Shown here: in pieces, positions 41,969 to 50,193 of the stretch
How the letters are laid out: each line of letters begins with the position of its first letter
How positions within the stretch are numbered: the first letter of the stretch is position 1
Source: Paraburkholderia agricolaris
GTDB lineage: Bacteria; Pseudomonadota; Gammaproteobacteria; Burkholderiales; Burkholderiaceae
DNA: 64,000 bases
Assembly: GCF_009455635.1 (NCBI RefSeq)
Contig: NZ_QPER01000002.1
Coordinates: 2,356,001 to 2,420,000 of the forward strand
Direction of reading: 5' to 3'
Made by a program: the position numbers and the translations under genes
The notes under the pieces: generated by a model
The model's input: only the letters and a program-made list of their open reading frames with translations
What the model was told of the DNA's origin: nothing
Database searches by the model: none

Positions 41969-43302
41969 TTGTGACCCTCGCGCATCGTCTGACGCGAAGA
42001 CAGCGGCATCATCCCGCCGTCTACTTCGTCCGTCCGCTCCTGTAACGCTTCGCTGCGCGGCGACGCAAGCACGGCACGCGCCGTTTCGACATCGAAGACA
42101 CCTTCCCAGCGCGCGACCACTAACGTCGCCACCGCATTGCCGATCATGTTCACGATCGCGCGCACTTCGTTCAGCACGCGGTCGATGCCGATGATCAGCG
42201 TGATACCCGCCACCGGAATGATCTGGTGCGTTGAGAGTGTCGCCGTCAGCGCGACGAGCGCTGCACCCGCGACGCCCGCCCCACCCTTCGACGTCAGCAT
42301 CAGGATCGCAAGCAGTCCGATCTGCTGCATCAGCGTGAGGTGCGTGTTGGTCGCCTGTGCGATGAACAGCGAAGTCATCGTGAGGTAGATCGCGGCGCCG
42401 TCGAGGTTGAAAGAATAGCCGGTTGGCAGCACGAGACCGACGACCGACTTCGGGCAGCCGAGCCGTTCGAGTTTCTCCATCAGGCGTGGCAGCACGGATT
42501 CGGTGGTCGACGTGCCGAGTACGATCAGCAGTTCTTCGCGCAGGTATCTGAGGAGCGGCCAGAGACCTACGCCCGCCCAGCGGCATGCGGTACCCAGCAC
42601 GATCGCGACGAACAGGATGCTCGTGATGTAGAAGCACAGGATCAGCAGGCCGAGCTGCTGCAGACTCCCGATGCCGTACTTGCCAACCGTGAATGCGATC
42701 GCGCCGAAGGCGCCGAGCGGCGCGAGCCGCATGATCATCTCGACGATCCGCATCAGCACGTCGCCGAACTGTTCGATGCCGCGCTGAAGAATCCGGCTGC
42801 GCCCTGACATGATCGACAACGCGATCCCGAACAGCACCGAAAACAGCAGCACCTGTAACAGATCGCCGCGCGCGAACGCGCCGACCACCGAATTCGGCAC
42901 GATCTGATCGAGGAAACTCGCCTGCGACTGCGTATGTGCCTCGCTCACGAAGCGCGAAACGCCGCTCGCGTCGAGCGTTGCGGGATCGACGTTGAGCCCC
43001 GCGCCCGGATGCACGACGTTCGCGACCACGAGCCCGATGACGAGCGCGATCGTCGTTACCACTTCGAAATAGAGAATCGTCTTGAAGCCCACACGCCCGA
43101 CCTGCTTCAGGTTCTCCATGCGCGCGATGCCAACCGACACCGTGCAGAAGATCAGCAGCGTGATCAACATCTTGATCAGGCGGATGAATGTGTCGCCGAG
43201 CGGCTTGAACTGAACGCCGAGCGACGGCGCGAAATGACCGACGAGAATGCCGGCCGCAAGTCCGATCAGGACCTGCACATAGAGATGCTTGAGCACGCGC
43301 AA
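41965..43302 (-). CDS. DctA-like dicarboxylate/organic acid:cation symporter, candidate sulfolactate transporter
   Basis: A 445-residue member of the DAACS family that resembles C4-dicarboxylate carrier DctA along its length: Y-V-Q-V-L-I-G-L-A-A-G-I-L-V-G-H-F near the start, M-R-L-A-P-L-G-A-F-G-A, G-T-S-T-T-E-S-V-L-P-R, and P-T-G-Y-S-F-N-L-D-G-A-A-I-Y-L-T-M. TTG 43302 is chosen because GGAGGAG lies eight bases before it and the protein then matches DctA length. It sits between suyB and comC and overlaps comC. In place of the tripartite or MFS carriers of other sulfolactate clusters, it may import sulfolactate, a C3 dianion similar to malate (inference). Confidence 0.85.
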   Translation of the reverse strand: MRVLKHLYVQVLIGLAAGILVGHFAPSLGVQFKPLGDTFIRLIKMLITLLIFCTVSVGIARMENLKQVGRVGFKTILYFEVVTTIALVIGLVVANVVHPGAGLNVDPATLDASGVSRFVSEAHTQSQASFLDQIVPNSVVGAFARGDLLQVLLFSVLFGIALSIMSGRSRILQRGIEQFGDVLMRIVEMIMRLAPLGAFGAIAFTVGKYGIGSLQQLGLLILCFYITSILFVAIVLGTACRWAGVGLWPLLRYLREELLIVLGTSTTESVLPRLMEKLERLGCPKSVVGLVLPTGYSFNLDGAAIYLTMTSLFIAQATNTHLTLMQQIGLLAILMLTSKGGAGVAGAALVALTATLSTHQIIPVAGITLIIGIDRVLNEVRAIVNMIGNAVATLVVARWEGVFDVETARAVLASPRSEALQERTDEVDGGMMPLSSRQTMREGHK

Positions 43303-43433
43303 GATGGTGTCTCCTCCACTCGCTGCTGCCAGAAGATAGACGGGCGCGCCGTACGGCACGCCCGCTTCGCCGAGCGGTGTCGTGCCGGCGCGCACCGGAC
43401 GGGGACTTCGTTTTGCCCTGCTGCTTCTATCGG

Positions 43434-43470
43434 TGCTGCCAATGCTGCTAATGCTGCTGTGCTGCTGTGG
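43434..43470. repeat. Imperfect GCT-rich triplet repeat tract
   Basis: The stretch consists of TGCTGC/AATGCTGCT/GTGCTGCTG units in the 189-base gap between suyB and the DctA-like gene. The tract is imperfect and outside any gene, so phase variation is unlikely. It may fold into AGC-rich mRNA structure. Confidence 0.4.
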
Positions 43471-43491
43471 CGCGTTTGCGCCTGCGGCGGA

Positions 43492-44667
43492 TCAGGCGCT
43501 TTCGAACAACCGTGTCAGCACAAACTCGCGATGGCCAAGCGTTTCCGCCGAGGTCCAGCGACCGTTCGCCGTGGCAAGCATGCATTCGAGCAGGCGGTCG
43601 CCGGACTGGTCGAGGTTCTGCTCGCGCTGCAGAATGCCGGATACGTCCACGTCGATATGCTCACTCATCGTGCGTACGGTGCGTGGATTCGCACAGATCT
43701 TGATGACCGGCACGATCGCATTGCCGATCACGTTGCCTTGCCCTGTCGGGAAAAAGTGAACCGCGAAACCCGAGGCCGCGCACAGCGTGACCATCTCGGC
43801 TGCGGCCGACGACGAATCCATGAACCAGAGACCCGGATGCGTCGGGATTTCGGCTTTGTCGAGCACGCCGTCGACCATGCACTTCTTGCCGATTTTCTGG
43901 ATGTTGCCGAGTGCCTTTTCCTCGATGGTCGTGAGGCCGCCCGCGATGTTGCCCTTGGTAGGCTGCGACTCCGAGAGGTCGTCGGTCTTCCAGCGATTGA
44001 TCATGTCCTGGTAGCGATCGAACATGAACTGGAAGCGCTCGCGCACGCCGTCGTTCGCGCAGCGCGCGGCGACAATCTGCTCGCCGCCCGTCAACTCGGA
44101 CGTCTCGCCGAACACGAGCGTGGTGCCGAAGCCGTACAGCTTGTCGAACGCGTTGCCAACGGTGGGGTTCGCGCCGCAGCCGGACGTAGTGTCCGATTCG
44201 CCGCATTTCGTCGATACCCACAGGTCGCCGATCGGGCATTCCTCGCGCTCCAGCGAGGTCGCATATTGCACCATCTCCTTCGCCGCTTTCGACGCCCGCA
44301 TGATGGTGTCGTGGTCGCCGTGCAGTTCGATGCCGAAGCCCATGACCGGCTTGCCCGACGCCGCGATACCGTCGACCACGCGCTTGGTCCAGCCTTCCTC
44401 GATGCCGATCACGACGACCGCCGCGACGTTCGGGTTGCTGCCCGCACCGATCAGCGTGCGAAAGTGCAGGTCGAGGTCCGCGCCGAACTGCAAACGGCCA
44501 TACGGATGCGGCAGCGCCATCGTGCCCTTGATGTTGTTCTCGACCGCCTGCGCCGCCGCGTTCGACAGATCGTCGACCGGCAGGATGATCACGTGATTGC
44601 GTACGCCGACGCGGCCGTTGCTGCGGCGATAGCCGCGGAAAGTCGTATCCAGTTCAATGACGCTCAT
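43492..44667 (-). CDS. suyB: Sulfolactate sulfo-lyase large subunit SuyB
   Basis: A 391-residue UxaA/altronate dehydratase C-terminal-type protein, typical length for SuyB. It opens with [17 protein letters not shown] (about 10-26). Conserved segments are [15 protein letters not shown] (about 148-162, Cys residues that may bind iron or an Fe-S centre) and [15 protein letters not shown]. With SuyA it splits (R)-3-sulfolactate to pyruvate and sulfite. Altronate or galactarate dehydratase is the family alternative, but those are longer or fused, and the separate suyA with comC beside it favours sulfolactate. Gap to suyA is 59 bases. Confidence 0.86.
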   Translation of the reverse strand: MSVIELDTTFRGYRRSNGRVGVRNHVIILPVDDLSNAAAQAVENNIKGTMALPHPYGRLQFGADLDLHFRTLIGAGSNPNVAAVVVIGIEEGWTKRVVDGIAASGKPVMGFGIELHGDHDTIMRASKAAKEMVQYATSLEREECPIGDLWVSTKCGESDTTSGCGANPTVGNAFDKLYGFGTTLVFGETSELTGGEQIVAARCANDGVRERFQFMFDRYQDMINRWKTDDLSESQPTKGNIAGGLTTIEEKALGNIQKIGKKCMVDGVLDKAEIPTHPGLWFMDSSSAAAEMVTLCAASGFAVHFFPTGQGNVIGNAIVPVIKICANPRTVRTMSEHIDVDVSGILQREQNLDQSGDRLLECMLATANGRWTSAETLGHREFVLTRLFESA

Positions 44668-44726
44668 GGTGTCTCTCTCGATATGGGGAAGCGAAATGTT
44701 TTTTGACTGCCTGGGAGGCGCGCGGC

Positions 44727-45074
44727 TTACCAGCGTTTCGTCTTGATGTTGTGCACATGGGCGTGCTCGCCCGCGCTGATCGGCGCGACCACCTTGCCGA
44801 TATCCACGCCGTACTTGAACACCGTGTCGCCAACGGCCATGTCCTTGAGCGCCACCTTGTGGCCAATTGGAATGTCCTGCTTCGCGGCCACTGTCACGAT
44901 CTCGTCCTCGTCCATGATCCACGCGTTCAGTTGCGTTCCTGCCTGAATCCCTTCGACAACCGCCACACCCACCGTGTCTCTGGCCTCGTGCAACACGATG
45001 TGGATCGTCTTGCGTTCGCCGGTTTCAGCCGCCGTGCTCGCGGCGCCATGCGTTTCTGCTGCTGCCTGACTCAT
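44727..45074 (-). CDS. suyA: Sulfolactate sulfo-lyase small subunit SuyA
   Basis: A 115-residue SAF-domain (UxaA N-terminal-like) protein. After an Ala/Thr-rich leader of about 22 residues come [15 protein letters not shown] (29-43), I-P-I-G-H-K-V-A-L (68-76) and the end [12 protein letters not shown], the usual SAF finish. It pairs with SuyB as the substrate-gating small subunit. First gene of the sulfolactate operon, read from a good sigma-70 promoter at 45185-45157. The start at 45074 follows GGAGACG. Confidence 0.88.
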   Translation of the reverse strand: MSQAAAETHGAASTAAETGERKTIHIVLHEARDTVGVAVVEGIQAGTQLNAWIMDEDEIVTVAAKQDIPIGHKVALKDMAVGDTVFKYGVDIGKVVAPISAGEHAHVHNIKTKRW

Positions 45075-45156
45075 CTGCGTCTCCTGGTTGAGTTCAATTA
45101 GTGGCCGGTGCGTGCCGGGCGGCGATTCACAAGTCGCCGCTGCGTTGTGTTGAATC

Positions 45157-45185
45157 ATCCTAGGCGTCAAATTCATCCATGTCAA
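45157..45185 (-). promoter_or_regulatory. Predicted sigma-70 promoter of suyA
   Basis: On the minus strand TTGACA (45185-45180) and TAGGAT (45162-45157) are separated by 17 bases. Transcription would begin near 45150, giving a leader of about 76 bases before suyA. Confidence 0.75.
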
Positions 45186-45186
45186 C

Positions 45187-45231
45187 TAGATCATCTATAT
45201 GTGTTACATGAGTGACTTATTGCCGTAAAAT
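45187..45231. promoter_or_regulatory. suyA/gntR operator region and gntR promoter
   Basis: TAGATCATCTA (45187-45197) is an 11-base odd palindrome directly upstream of the suyA -35 box, followed by ATGT-N3-ACAT (45199-45209). TTACAT (45204-45209) and TAAAAT (45226-45231), 16 bases apart, form the probable promoter of the divergent gntR gene. A HutC-type regulator bound at the palindromes could control both genes. Confidence 0.55.
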
Positions 45232-45267
45232 CGCGTCAACGCGTTTCAGAAGAATTCAGGGAGAACC

Positions 45268-46026
45268 ATGAGCACCATGACGGAGACGCCGGCCGCCGTT
45301 GGCGGTACGCGGTACAAGGAAGTAAAGAGCGCGTTGCTGGCGGCGCTCGCGGCGCACGAATGGAAGGGTGGCGAGGCGATTCCAGCGGAGAAACGTCTCG
45401 CGGAACGCTTCGGCGTCTCGATCGGCACGCTGCGCAAGGCTATCGACGAACTGTGCGCCGAGAACATACTCATCCGGCACCAGGGCCTTGGCACCTTCGT
45501 CGCGATGCATCAGCGCGACCGGCATTTCTTCCGCTTCTTTCGCATCGTGCGCAACGATGGCGACAAGACCTACCCCACCGTGAGCCTCGTCAACTTCCGT
45601 AAAACGAAGGCCACGCAGAAAGTCGCGGCCCGGTTGCGCATTAGCGAAGGGGCGCCGGTCTTTCAGTTCACGAATCAGCTCGCGCTGCACGGCGTAATCG
45701 TGATCGTCGAGAACATCGTGGTGCCGGAAGCGCGCTTCCCCGACCTCACGGAAGCCGCGCTGCGCAATCGTCCCAACACGCTTTACAACTTCTATCAGGA
45801 TACGTTCGGCATCAATGTGGTGAGCACGGACGAGCGGGTGCGCGTCGGACAGGCGAGCGAACTCGAGAGCGGACTGCTCGAACTCGCCTCGGGCGCGTCC
45901 GTCCTGGAAGTCGAGCGGATCGCGTATTCGTACAATGAACAGCCGGTCGAGTACCGGCTCACTCATGTGAATACGCAGGAGTACGACTATGTATCGAGTT
46001 ATGCGCGCCCTTCGAGCGGCGGATAA
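45268..46026 (+). CDS. suyR: GntR-family regulator, HutC/UTRA subfamily, probable regulator of suy genes
   Basis: A 252-residue protein with an N-terminal GntR winged helix (about residues 15-80: I-P-A-E-K-R-L-A-E-R-F-G-V-S-I-G-T-L-R-K-A-I-D-E-L, then H-Q-G-L-G-T-F-V) and a UTRA effector domain (about 95-245) ending in Q-P-V-E-Y-R-L. It is divergent from suyAB and has the palindromes at 45187-45209 in the shared promoter region. HutC-type regulators respond to pathway substrates, so sulfolactate is the expected ligand (inference). Confidence 0.85.
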   Translation: MSTMTETPAAVGGTRYKEVKSALLAALAAHEWKGGEAIPAEKRLAERFGVSIGTLRKAIDELCAENILIRHQGLGTFVAMHQRDRHFFRFFRIVRNDGDKTYPTVSLVNFRKTKATQKVAARLRISEGAPVFQFTNQLALHGVIVIVENIVVPEARFPDLTEAALRNRPNTLYNFYQDTFGINVVSTDERVRVGQASELESGLLELASGASVLEVERIAYSYNEQPVEYRLTHVNTQEYDYVSSYARPSSGG

Positions 46027-46073
46027 ACATTGATAACGTTGAGAAAGCGGCCGAGGCCACTAAAATTTCCACC

Positions 46074-46979
46074 ATGAACGACTCGGCCGATATCCGGTTT
46101 CTGCTGACCATCCGCGAAAGTGGCAGCCTGATTGCCGCGGCGCGAAAACTGGGACTGTCACCTTCGGCGGTCACCCAACGCCTGCAGCAACTGGAAAGGA
46201 AGTTGGGCGCCCAGTTGGTGAACCGCACGGCGCGTCGTTTGCAGTTCACGGAAGAAGGCACGCTTCTGTGTGAACGCGGCGCCGAACTGGTCCAGCAATT
46301 CGACTCGCTGTTCGAAGACTTTCAGACCCGCCGGGGCGGTCTGATCGGCACGCTGAAAATCAATGCGCCGCTGGGATTCGGACGGCGCCACCTGGCGCCC
46401 GCCATTGCCGAATTCCAGCAGCAGAACCCGGATATCGACGTGGCGCTCACGCTGTCCGACCAGCCGCTGACCGAGACGATGGACCGTTTCGACATCGTCG
46501 TGCATATCGGCGAATTGCCGGTATCCAATCTGATCGGCTACGCGATTGCACCGAATGCGCGCTTCGTCTGCGCCGCGCCAGCGCTGGTCAAGCGCATGGG
46601 TCAGCTGGAGTCGCCGGAGGAACTGAGCAAGCTGCCGTGCATCGTGCTGCGCGAGAACAGCGAAGATGTCTCGCTGTGGCAGTTCAGCAAGGGCCGCACG
46701 CGGCGCAGCGTGCGCGTTTCTCCGCATCTGAGCTGCAATGACGGCGACGTGATCCGCCAATGGGCGTGCGAAGGCCGGGGGGTAATCCTGCGTTCCGAAT
46801 GGGACGTGGCGGACGACCTCGCGAAAGGAAGACTCGTGCGCCTGCTGCAAGGCTGGAAGGCGCCTGACGCCAACGTCATCGCGCTCACGCATCAGCGGGC
46901 CGGCTTGCCGGCTCGTACGCGGCATTTCATGCAGTATTTACAGAGCAGATTCAGGCCGTTGCCGCCGTGGCGAAGATAG
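46074..46979 (+). CDS. LysR-family transcriptional regulator
   Basis: A 301-residue LysR protein. The N-terminal helix-turn-helix is at about residues 4-62 (D-I-R-F-L-L-T-I-R-E-S-G-S-L-I-A-A-A-R-K-L-G-L-S-P-S-A-V-T-Q-R-L-Q-Q-L-E) and the periplasmic-binding-like effector domain follows from 88. It lies 47 bases after the gntR gene on the same strand, and 111 bases before a HAD gene. Its own target is not clear; the HAD-DSD1 pair to the right is the nearest candidate, as LysR regulators commonly sit beside their targets. Confidence 0.88.
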   Translation: MNDSADIRFLLTIRESGSLIAAARKLGLSPSAVTQRLQQLERKLGAQLVNRTARRLQFTEEGTLLCERGAELVQQFDSLFEDFQTRRGGLIGTLKINAPLGFGRRHLAPAIAEFQQQNPDIDVALTLSDQPLTETMDRFDIVVHIGELPVSNLIGYAIAPNARFVCAAPALVKRMGQLESPEELSKLPCIVLRENSEDVSLWQFSKGRTRRSVRVSPHLSCNDGDVIRQWACEGRGVILRSEWDVADDLAKGRLVRLLQGWKAPDANVIALTHQRAGLPARTRHFMQYLQSRFRPLPPWRR

Positions 46980-47090
46980 AGATTCAAACGCGGTAAATTC
47001 ATTGAAACTGAATTTGAGAGTTAGCCGGGCTGAACGCCACGCACGTATCGAAACTCTATAATCAGCTTACCGTTCCTCGCCGGTTAAATC

Positions 47091-47768
47091 ATGACATCCT
47101 TATCGCCCTCCACCGCCTACCCCAAGGCGGTCCTCTTCGATCTCCTGACCGCCCTGCTCGATTCGTGGACGTCATGGAATCACGCCGCGGGTTCCGAAGC
47201 GGCGGGCCGTGCGTGGCGCGCGGCTTATTTGCGCCGGACCTACGGCTGCGGCCAATACATCGCGTATGAACAACTGGTGCGCGAAGCCGCCGCGGAAGTG
47301 GGCTTACCGGAATTCGCGGCAATCGCGCTCGAAGCCAACTGGTTGAAGCTCGCCCCCTGGAGCGGCGCTGTCGATACGTTGCATGCGCTCAGGCCGCATT
47401 GCAAACTGGCGATTGTCACCAACTGCTCCATCCGTCTCGGCACCCAGGCTGCGGAGCTTTTCCCGATCCACTGGGACGCTGTTGTCACAGCGGAAGAGGC
47501 CGGTATGTACAAGCCGGATCCGTTGCCTTACCGGCTCGCGCTGGACAAGCTCGGCGTCGGCGCCCATGAAGCCGCGTTCGTAGCGGGCTCCAGCTACGAC
47601 ATGTTCGGCACGGCCGCGGTCGGCCTGCGGACCTACTGGCATAACCGCGTGGGTCTGCCGCTCGTGGCGGGCGCACAGGCGCCCGAGGTGGAGTCGCCGA
47701 CGCTCGACGCGCTGGTCCCGTGGCTCGGCCGGTTCGGCCCGGTCTCAAGTCACCCTGCTTCCCGGTGA
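47091..47768 (+). CDS. HAD-superfamily hydrolase (haloacid dehalogenase type)
   Basis: A 225-residue HAD protein. The nucleophile Asp is in V-L-F-D-L-L-T-A-L-L-D (D17), motif II in I-V-T-N-C-S near residue 107, the Lys in M-Y-K-P-D-P-L-P-Y near 140, and the acidic motif in G-S-S-Y-D-M-F-G near 166. The residue two after the nucleophile is Leu rather than Asp, as in 2-haloacid dehalogenases and unlike phosphatases. It is four bases ahead of the DSD1-type gene, so they are coupled. Substrate unknown. Confidence 0.85.
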   Translation: MTSLSPSTAYPKAVLFDLLTALLDSWTSWNHAAGSEAAGRAWRAAYLRRTYGCGQYIAYEQLVREAAAEVGLPEFAAIALEANWLKLAPWSGAVDTLHALRPHCKLAIVTNCSIRLGTQAAELFPIHWDAVVTAEEAGMYKPDPLPYRLALDKLGVGAHEAAFVAGSSYDMFGTAAVGLRTYWHNRVGLPLVAGAQAPEVESPTLDALVPWLGRFGPVSSHPASR

Positions 47769-47772
47769 AAAC

Positions 47773-48909
47773 ATGAAATTCGACCATATCGGCACCCCCG
47801 CCGCGCTGATCGACATCCCCCGGATGCAGAAGAACATCGCGCGGATGCAGGCTCATATGAACACACTGGGCGTGGCATTCCGCCCGCACGTCAAGACCAC
47901 CAAATGCATCGACGTGGTTCGCGCGCAGATCGCCGCCGGGGCGCGTGGCATTACGGTCTCGACCCTGAAAGAGGCTGAGGCATTCTTTGCGGCTGGTGTC
48001 AGCGATATTCTTTACGCGGTCAGTATTGTCCCCTCCAAACTGCCGCGCGCGCTGGCGTTGCGCCGCCAGGGTTGCGATCTGAAGCTGGTGGTGGACAATC
48101 CGACCGCCGCGGCAGCCGTCGCCGCATTCTCGGACCAGCACGGCGAAACCTTCGAGGTCTGGATCGAGGTGGACACGGACGGGCACCGCTCCGGTATCAC
48201 ACCGGAACAGGACACGCTGCTCGAAGTCGGCCGGATTCTGCATGAGAACGGCGTCACCGTAGGCGGCGTGATGACTCACGCGGGTTCCAGCTACGAGCTT
48301 CATACACCGCAGGCGCTCACGGCGCTTGCGGAACAGGAACGCGTCGGCTGTGTACGCGCGGCGCAACGGTTGCGCGACGCGGGCATTCCGTGCCCCGCCG
48401 TCAGCGTCGGCTCAACGCCCACGGCCCTCGCCGCCGCGCAACTGGATGGCGTGACCGAGGTGCGAGCGGGCGTCTATGTCTTCTTCGATCTGGTCATGCA
48501 CAACGTCGGCGTATGCGCGCTCGAAGATATCGCGCTCAGCGTGCTCGCTACCGTGATCGGGCATCAGGCGGATAAAGGCTGGGCGATTCTCGACGCGGGC
48601 TGGATGGCCATGAGCCGCGATCGCGGCACCTCGAAGCAAGCTCATGATTTCGGCTACGGCCAGCCCTGTCTGCTGAACGGTACCCCGCTTGGCGGTTATG
48701 TGGTGAGCGGCGCCAATCAGGAGCACGGGATTCTGTCGTCAGCGGAAGAAGGTGTGCCGGCCGACGACATCGCAGAACGCTTTCCGATCGGCATGAAACT
48801 GCGCATCCTGCCGAATCACGCATGCGCGACCGGTGCGCAGTTCCCCGAGTATCACGCGGTTTCGGCGGACGGCGAGAGTGTCGAGTGGCGGCGCTTTCAA
48901 GGCTGGTGA
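47773..48909 (+). CDS. DSD1-family PLP enzyme (D-threonine aldolase / D-serine dehydratase type)
   Basis: A 378-residue fold-type III PLP enzyme related to alanine racemase. The PLP Lys is in F-R-P-H-V-K-T-T-K (K41). The N-terminus I-G-T-P-A-A-L-I-D is typical. Near the end P-N-H-A-C-A-T (about 347-353) gives the His and Cys that bind zinc or manganese in this family. Members cleave D-threonine, D-3-hydroxyaspartate or D-serine. With a HAD hydrolase directly before it, the pair may act on a D-configured hydroxy amino acid. D-cysteate-like substrates would suit the sulfonate theme but are not supported by a motif. Confidence 0.85.
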   Translation: MKFDHIGTPAALIDIPRMQKNIARMQAHMNTLGVAFRPHVKTTKCIDVVRAQIAAGARGITVSTLKEAEAFFAAGVSDILYAVSIVPSKLPRALALRRQGCDLKLVVDNPTAAAAVAAFSDQHGETFEVWIEVDTDGHRSGITPEQDTLLEVGRILHENGVTVGGVMTHAGSSYELHTPQALTALAEQERVGCVRAAQRLRDAGIPCPAVSVGSTPTALAAAQLDGVTEVRAGVYVFFDLVMHNVGVCALEDIALSVLATVIGHQADKGWAILDAGWMAMSRDRGTSKQAHDFGYGQPCLLNGTPLGGYVVSGANQEHGILSSAEEGVPADDIAERFPIGMKLRILPNHACATGAQFPEYHAVSADGESVEWRRFQGW

Positions 48910-48924
48910 GGATCAGATAATCAC

Positions 48925-48955
48925 CGGCACGGCGCGCAACAGCACCACCGTGCCG
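48925..48955. terminator. Hairpin between convergent DSD1 and porin genes
   Basis: Perfect 8-bp stem CGGCACGG/CCGTGCCG with a 15-base loop in a 57-base convergent gap. No T-run; weak bidirectional terminator at best. Confidence 0.45.
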
Positions 48956-48966
48956 TCCTCATCGGT

Positions 48967-50136
48967 TTAGAACAGATGCTGGATGCCTGAGGTCACCACC
49001 AGTTGCCGGCGCGTACCCGACGGCGACACGCCATAAATCTGCGCCACCGCATGACGCCCCTGTTGCGCAACGCCAATCAGATAGAGCGTCGTGCGCCTGG
49101 ATATCGCGTACTCCGTGCCGAGGTTGATCTGATCCCAGCCTGGCTCCGCATCGCCCGTGCCACTGCCCGAGTAGCGCCCATTGGTCCGGATGTAGGCCAC
49201 ACCGGTTTGCCAGGCCGGCGTGATCTGCCACGTCAGATTCGCCTCGTAGTTATCGAGCGTCAACGCGGTCGCGTCCAGATAACGGTACTGCGTTTTCGAG
49301 TACATACCACCCAATGTGAGCGCACCGAAGAACCGGTACGAAGCCCCGGCAAGCCAGATACGCTGCCGTTTCACCCCCGCTGTACTGGCGATGCTGCCAG
49401 AAAACGTATTCTCATAGTCGTCGTACACGCCGGCACCCGGCGCGCCCAATGCGCCGGCAGGTTGCGCGTCGGGCCGGTCCGCCTGCAGAAAGCCGAGGCC
49501 TGCCGCAAACGGTCCACGTGTGTAAGCGGCGCCGGCGCTCATCATGCGATTATTCGCAAAGCCCGACGAACCGTCCGAGGCCGCTGCCTGATTGCTGAAG
49601 CCATAGGTCGCACCGAAACTCAGCCCGGCGAATTGCGGACTCGCGTATTTAACGGCGTTGCTAACCTTGAAGCTCGCATTGGTGTTATCCGCATCGCCGA
49701 CATGGGCGCCGATATAGCCGGCCCATGTTTCGTTGGTCGCGAAACCTGAGACCGTGTCGATCGTCGTGTCCCACTGCCGGCCCACCGTCACCGTGCCGAA
49801 ACGATCGTCGGCGAGACCCACGTACGCGACATTGAACGCGCGACCCGTGCCATGTCCGTTCTGGACATTGAACGGGCTCATCAAGCGGAAAATTGCGTGC
49901 GATCCGCCACCCAGGTCTTCGCTGCCGGTCATGATCCAGCGCGACGCCGTCAACTGCCCGCTCGTCGTCGACCAGTCGGAATGCCCGCCGCTATTGTTCG
50001 CGTAGAGGATGCCCGCATCGATAATGCCGCTCAGGGTCACACTGCTTTGCGCATGAGCGGCGAACGGCGCGCCGACCAGCCAGGCACAGGACGCAGCGAC
50101 GAGCGTCATCCTCACGGTCTTTTCTCGTGATTTCAA
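48967..50136 (-). CDS. Trimeric Gram-negative porin (OmpC-like, Burkholderia type)
   Basis: A 389-residue outer-membrane porin. Signal peptide at residues 1-29 (A-A-H-A-Q cleavage), mature start S-S-V-T-L-S-G-I-I-D-A-G-I, the G-R-Q-W-D-T motif of neutral/anion-selective betaproteobacterial porins, many alternating aromatic strands and a terminal Phe (H-L-F) for BAM recognition. It lies 57 bases downstream of the formylglycine-generating enzyme gene on the same strand, so it probably lets sulfate esters pass into the periplasm where the sulfatase works. Distinctive P-A-G-A-L-G-A-P-G-A-G insertion near residue 230 is likely an exposed loop. Confidence 0.92.
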   Translation of the reverse strand: MKSREKTVRMTLVAASCAWLVGAPFAAHAQSSVTLSGIIDAGILYANNSGGHSDWSTTSGQLTASRWIMTGSEDLGGGSHAIFRLMSPFNVQNGHGTGRAFNVAYVGLADDRFGTVTVGRQWDTTIDTVSGFATNETWAGYIGAHVGDADNTNASFKVSNAVKYASPQFAGLSFGATYGFSNQAAASDGSSGFANNRMMSAGAAYTRGPFAAGLGFLQADRPDAQPAGALGAPGAGVYDDYENTFSGSIASTAGVKRQRIWLAGASYRFFGALTLGGMYSKTQYRYLDATALTLDNYEANLTWQITPAWQTGVAYIRTNGRYSGSGTGDAEPGWDQINLGTEYAISRRTTLYLIGVAQQGRHAVAQIYGVSPSGTRRQLVVTSGIQHLF

Positions 50137-50193
50137 AAGTCCTCTCCAGATCCAGTTGTTTAGTTTTTGCGGCCGGCGCTCACGCCGACGCGT

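Noticed and set aside
40943..42637. Extended reading of comC by 223 codons upstream
   Set aside because: The extension lies antiparallel in frame over the DctA-like gene and is Arg/Asp-rich. ATG 41968 with GAGGG before it gives the normal ComC length.
42934..44706. 590-codon open frame on the plus strand
   Set aside because: Antisense to suyB and the DctA-like gene; no motif and wrong codon-position GC.
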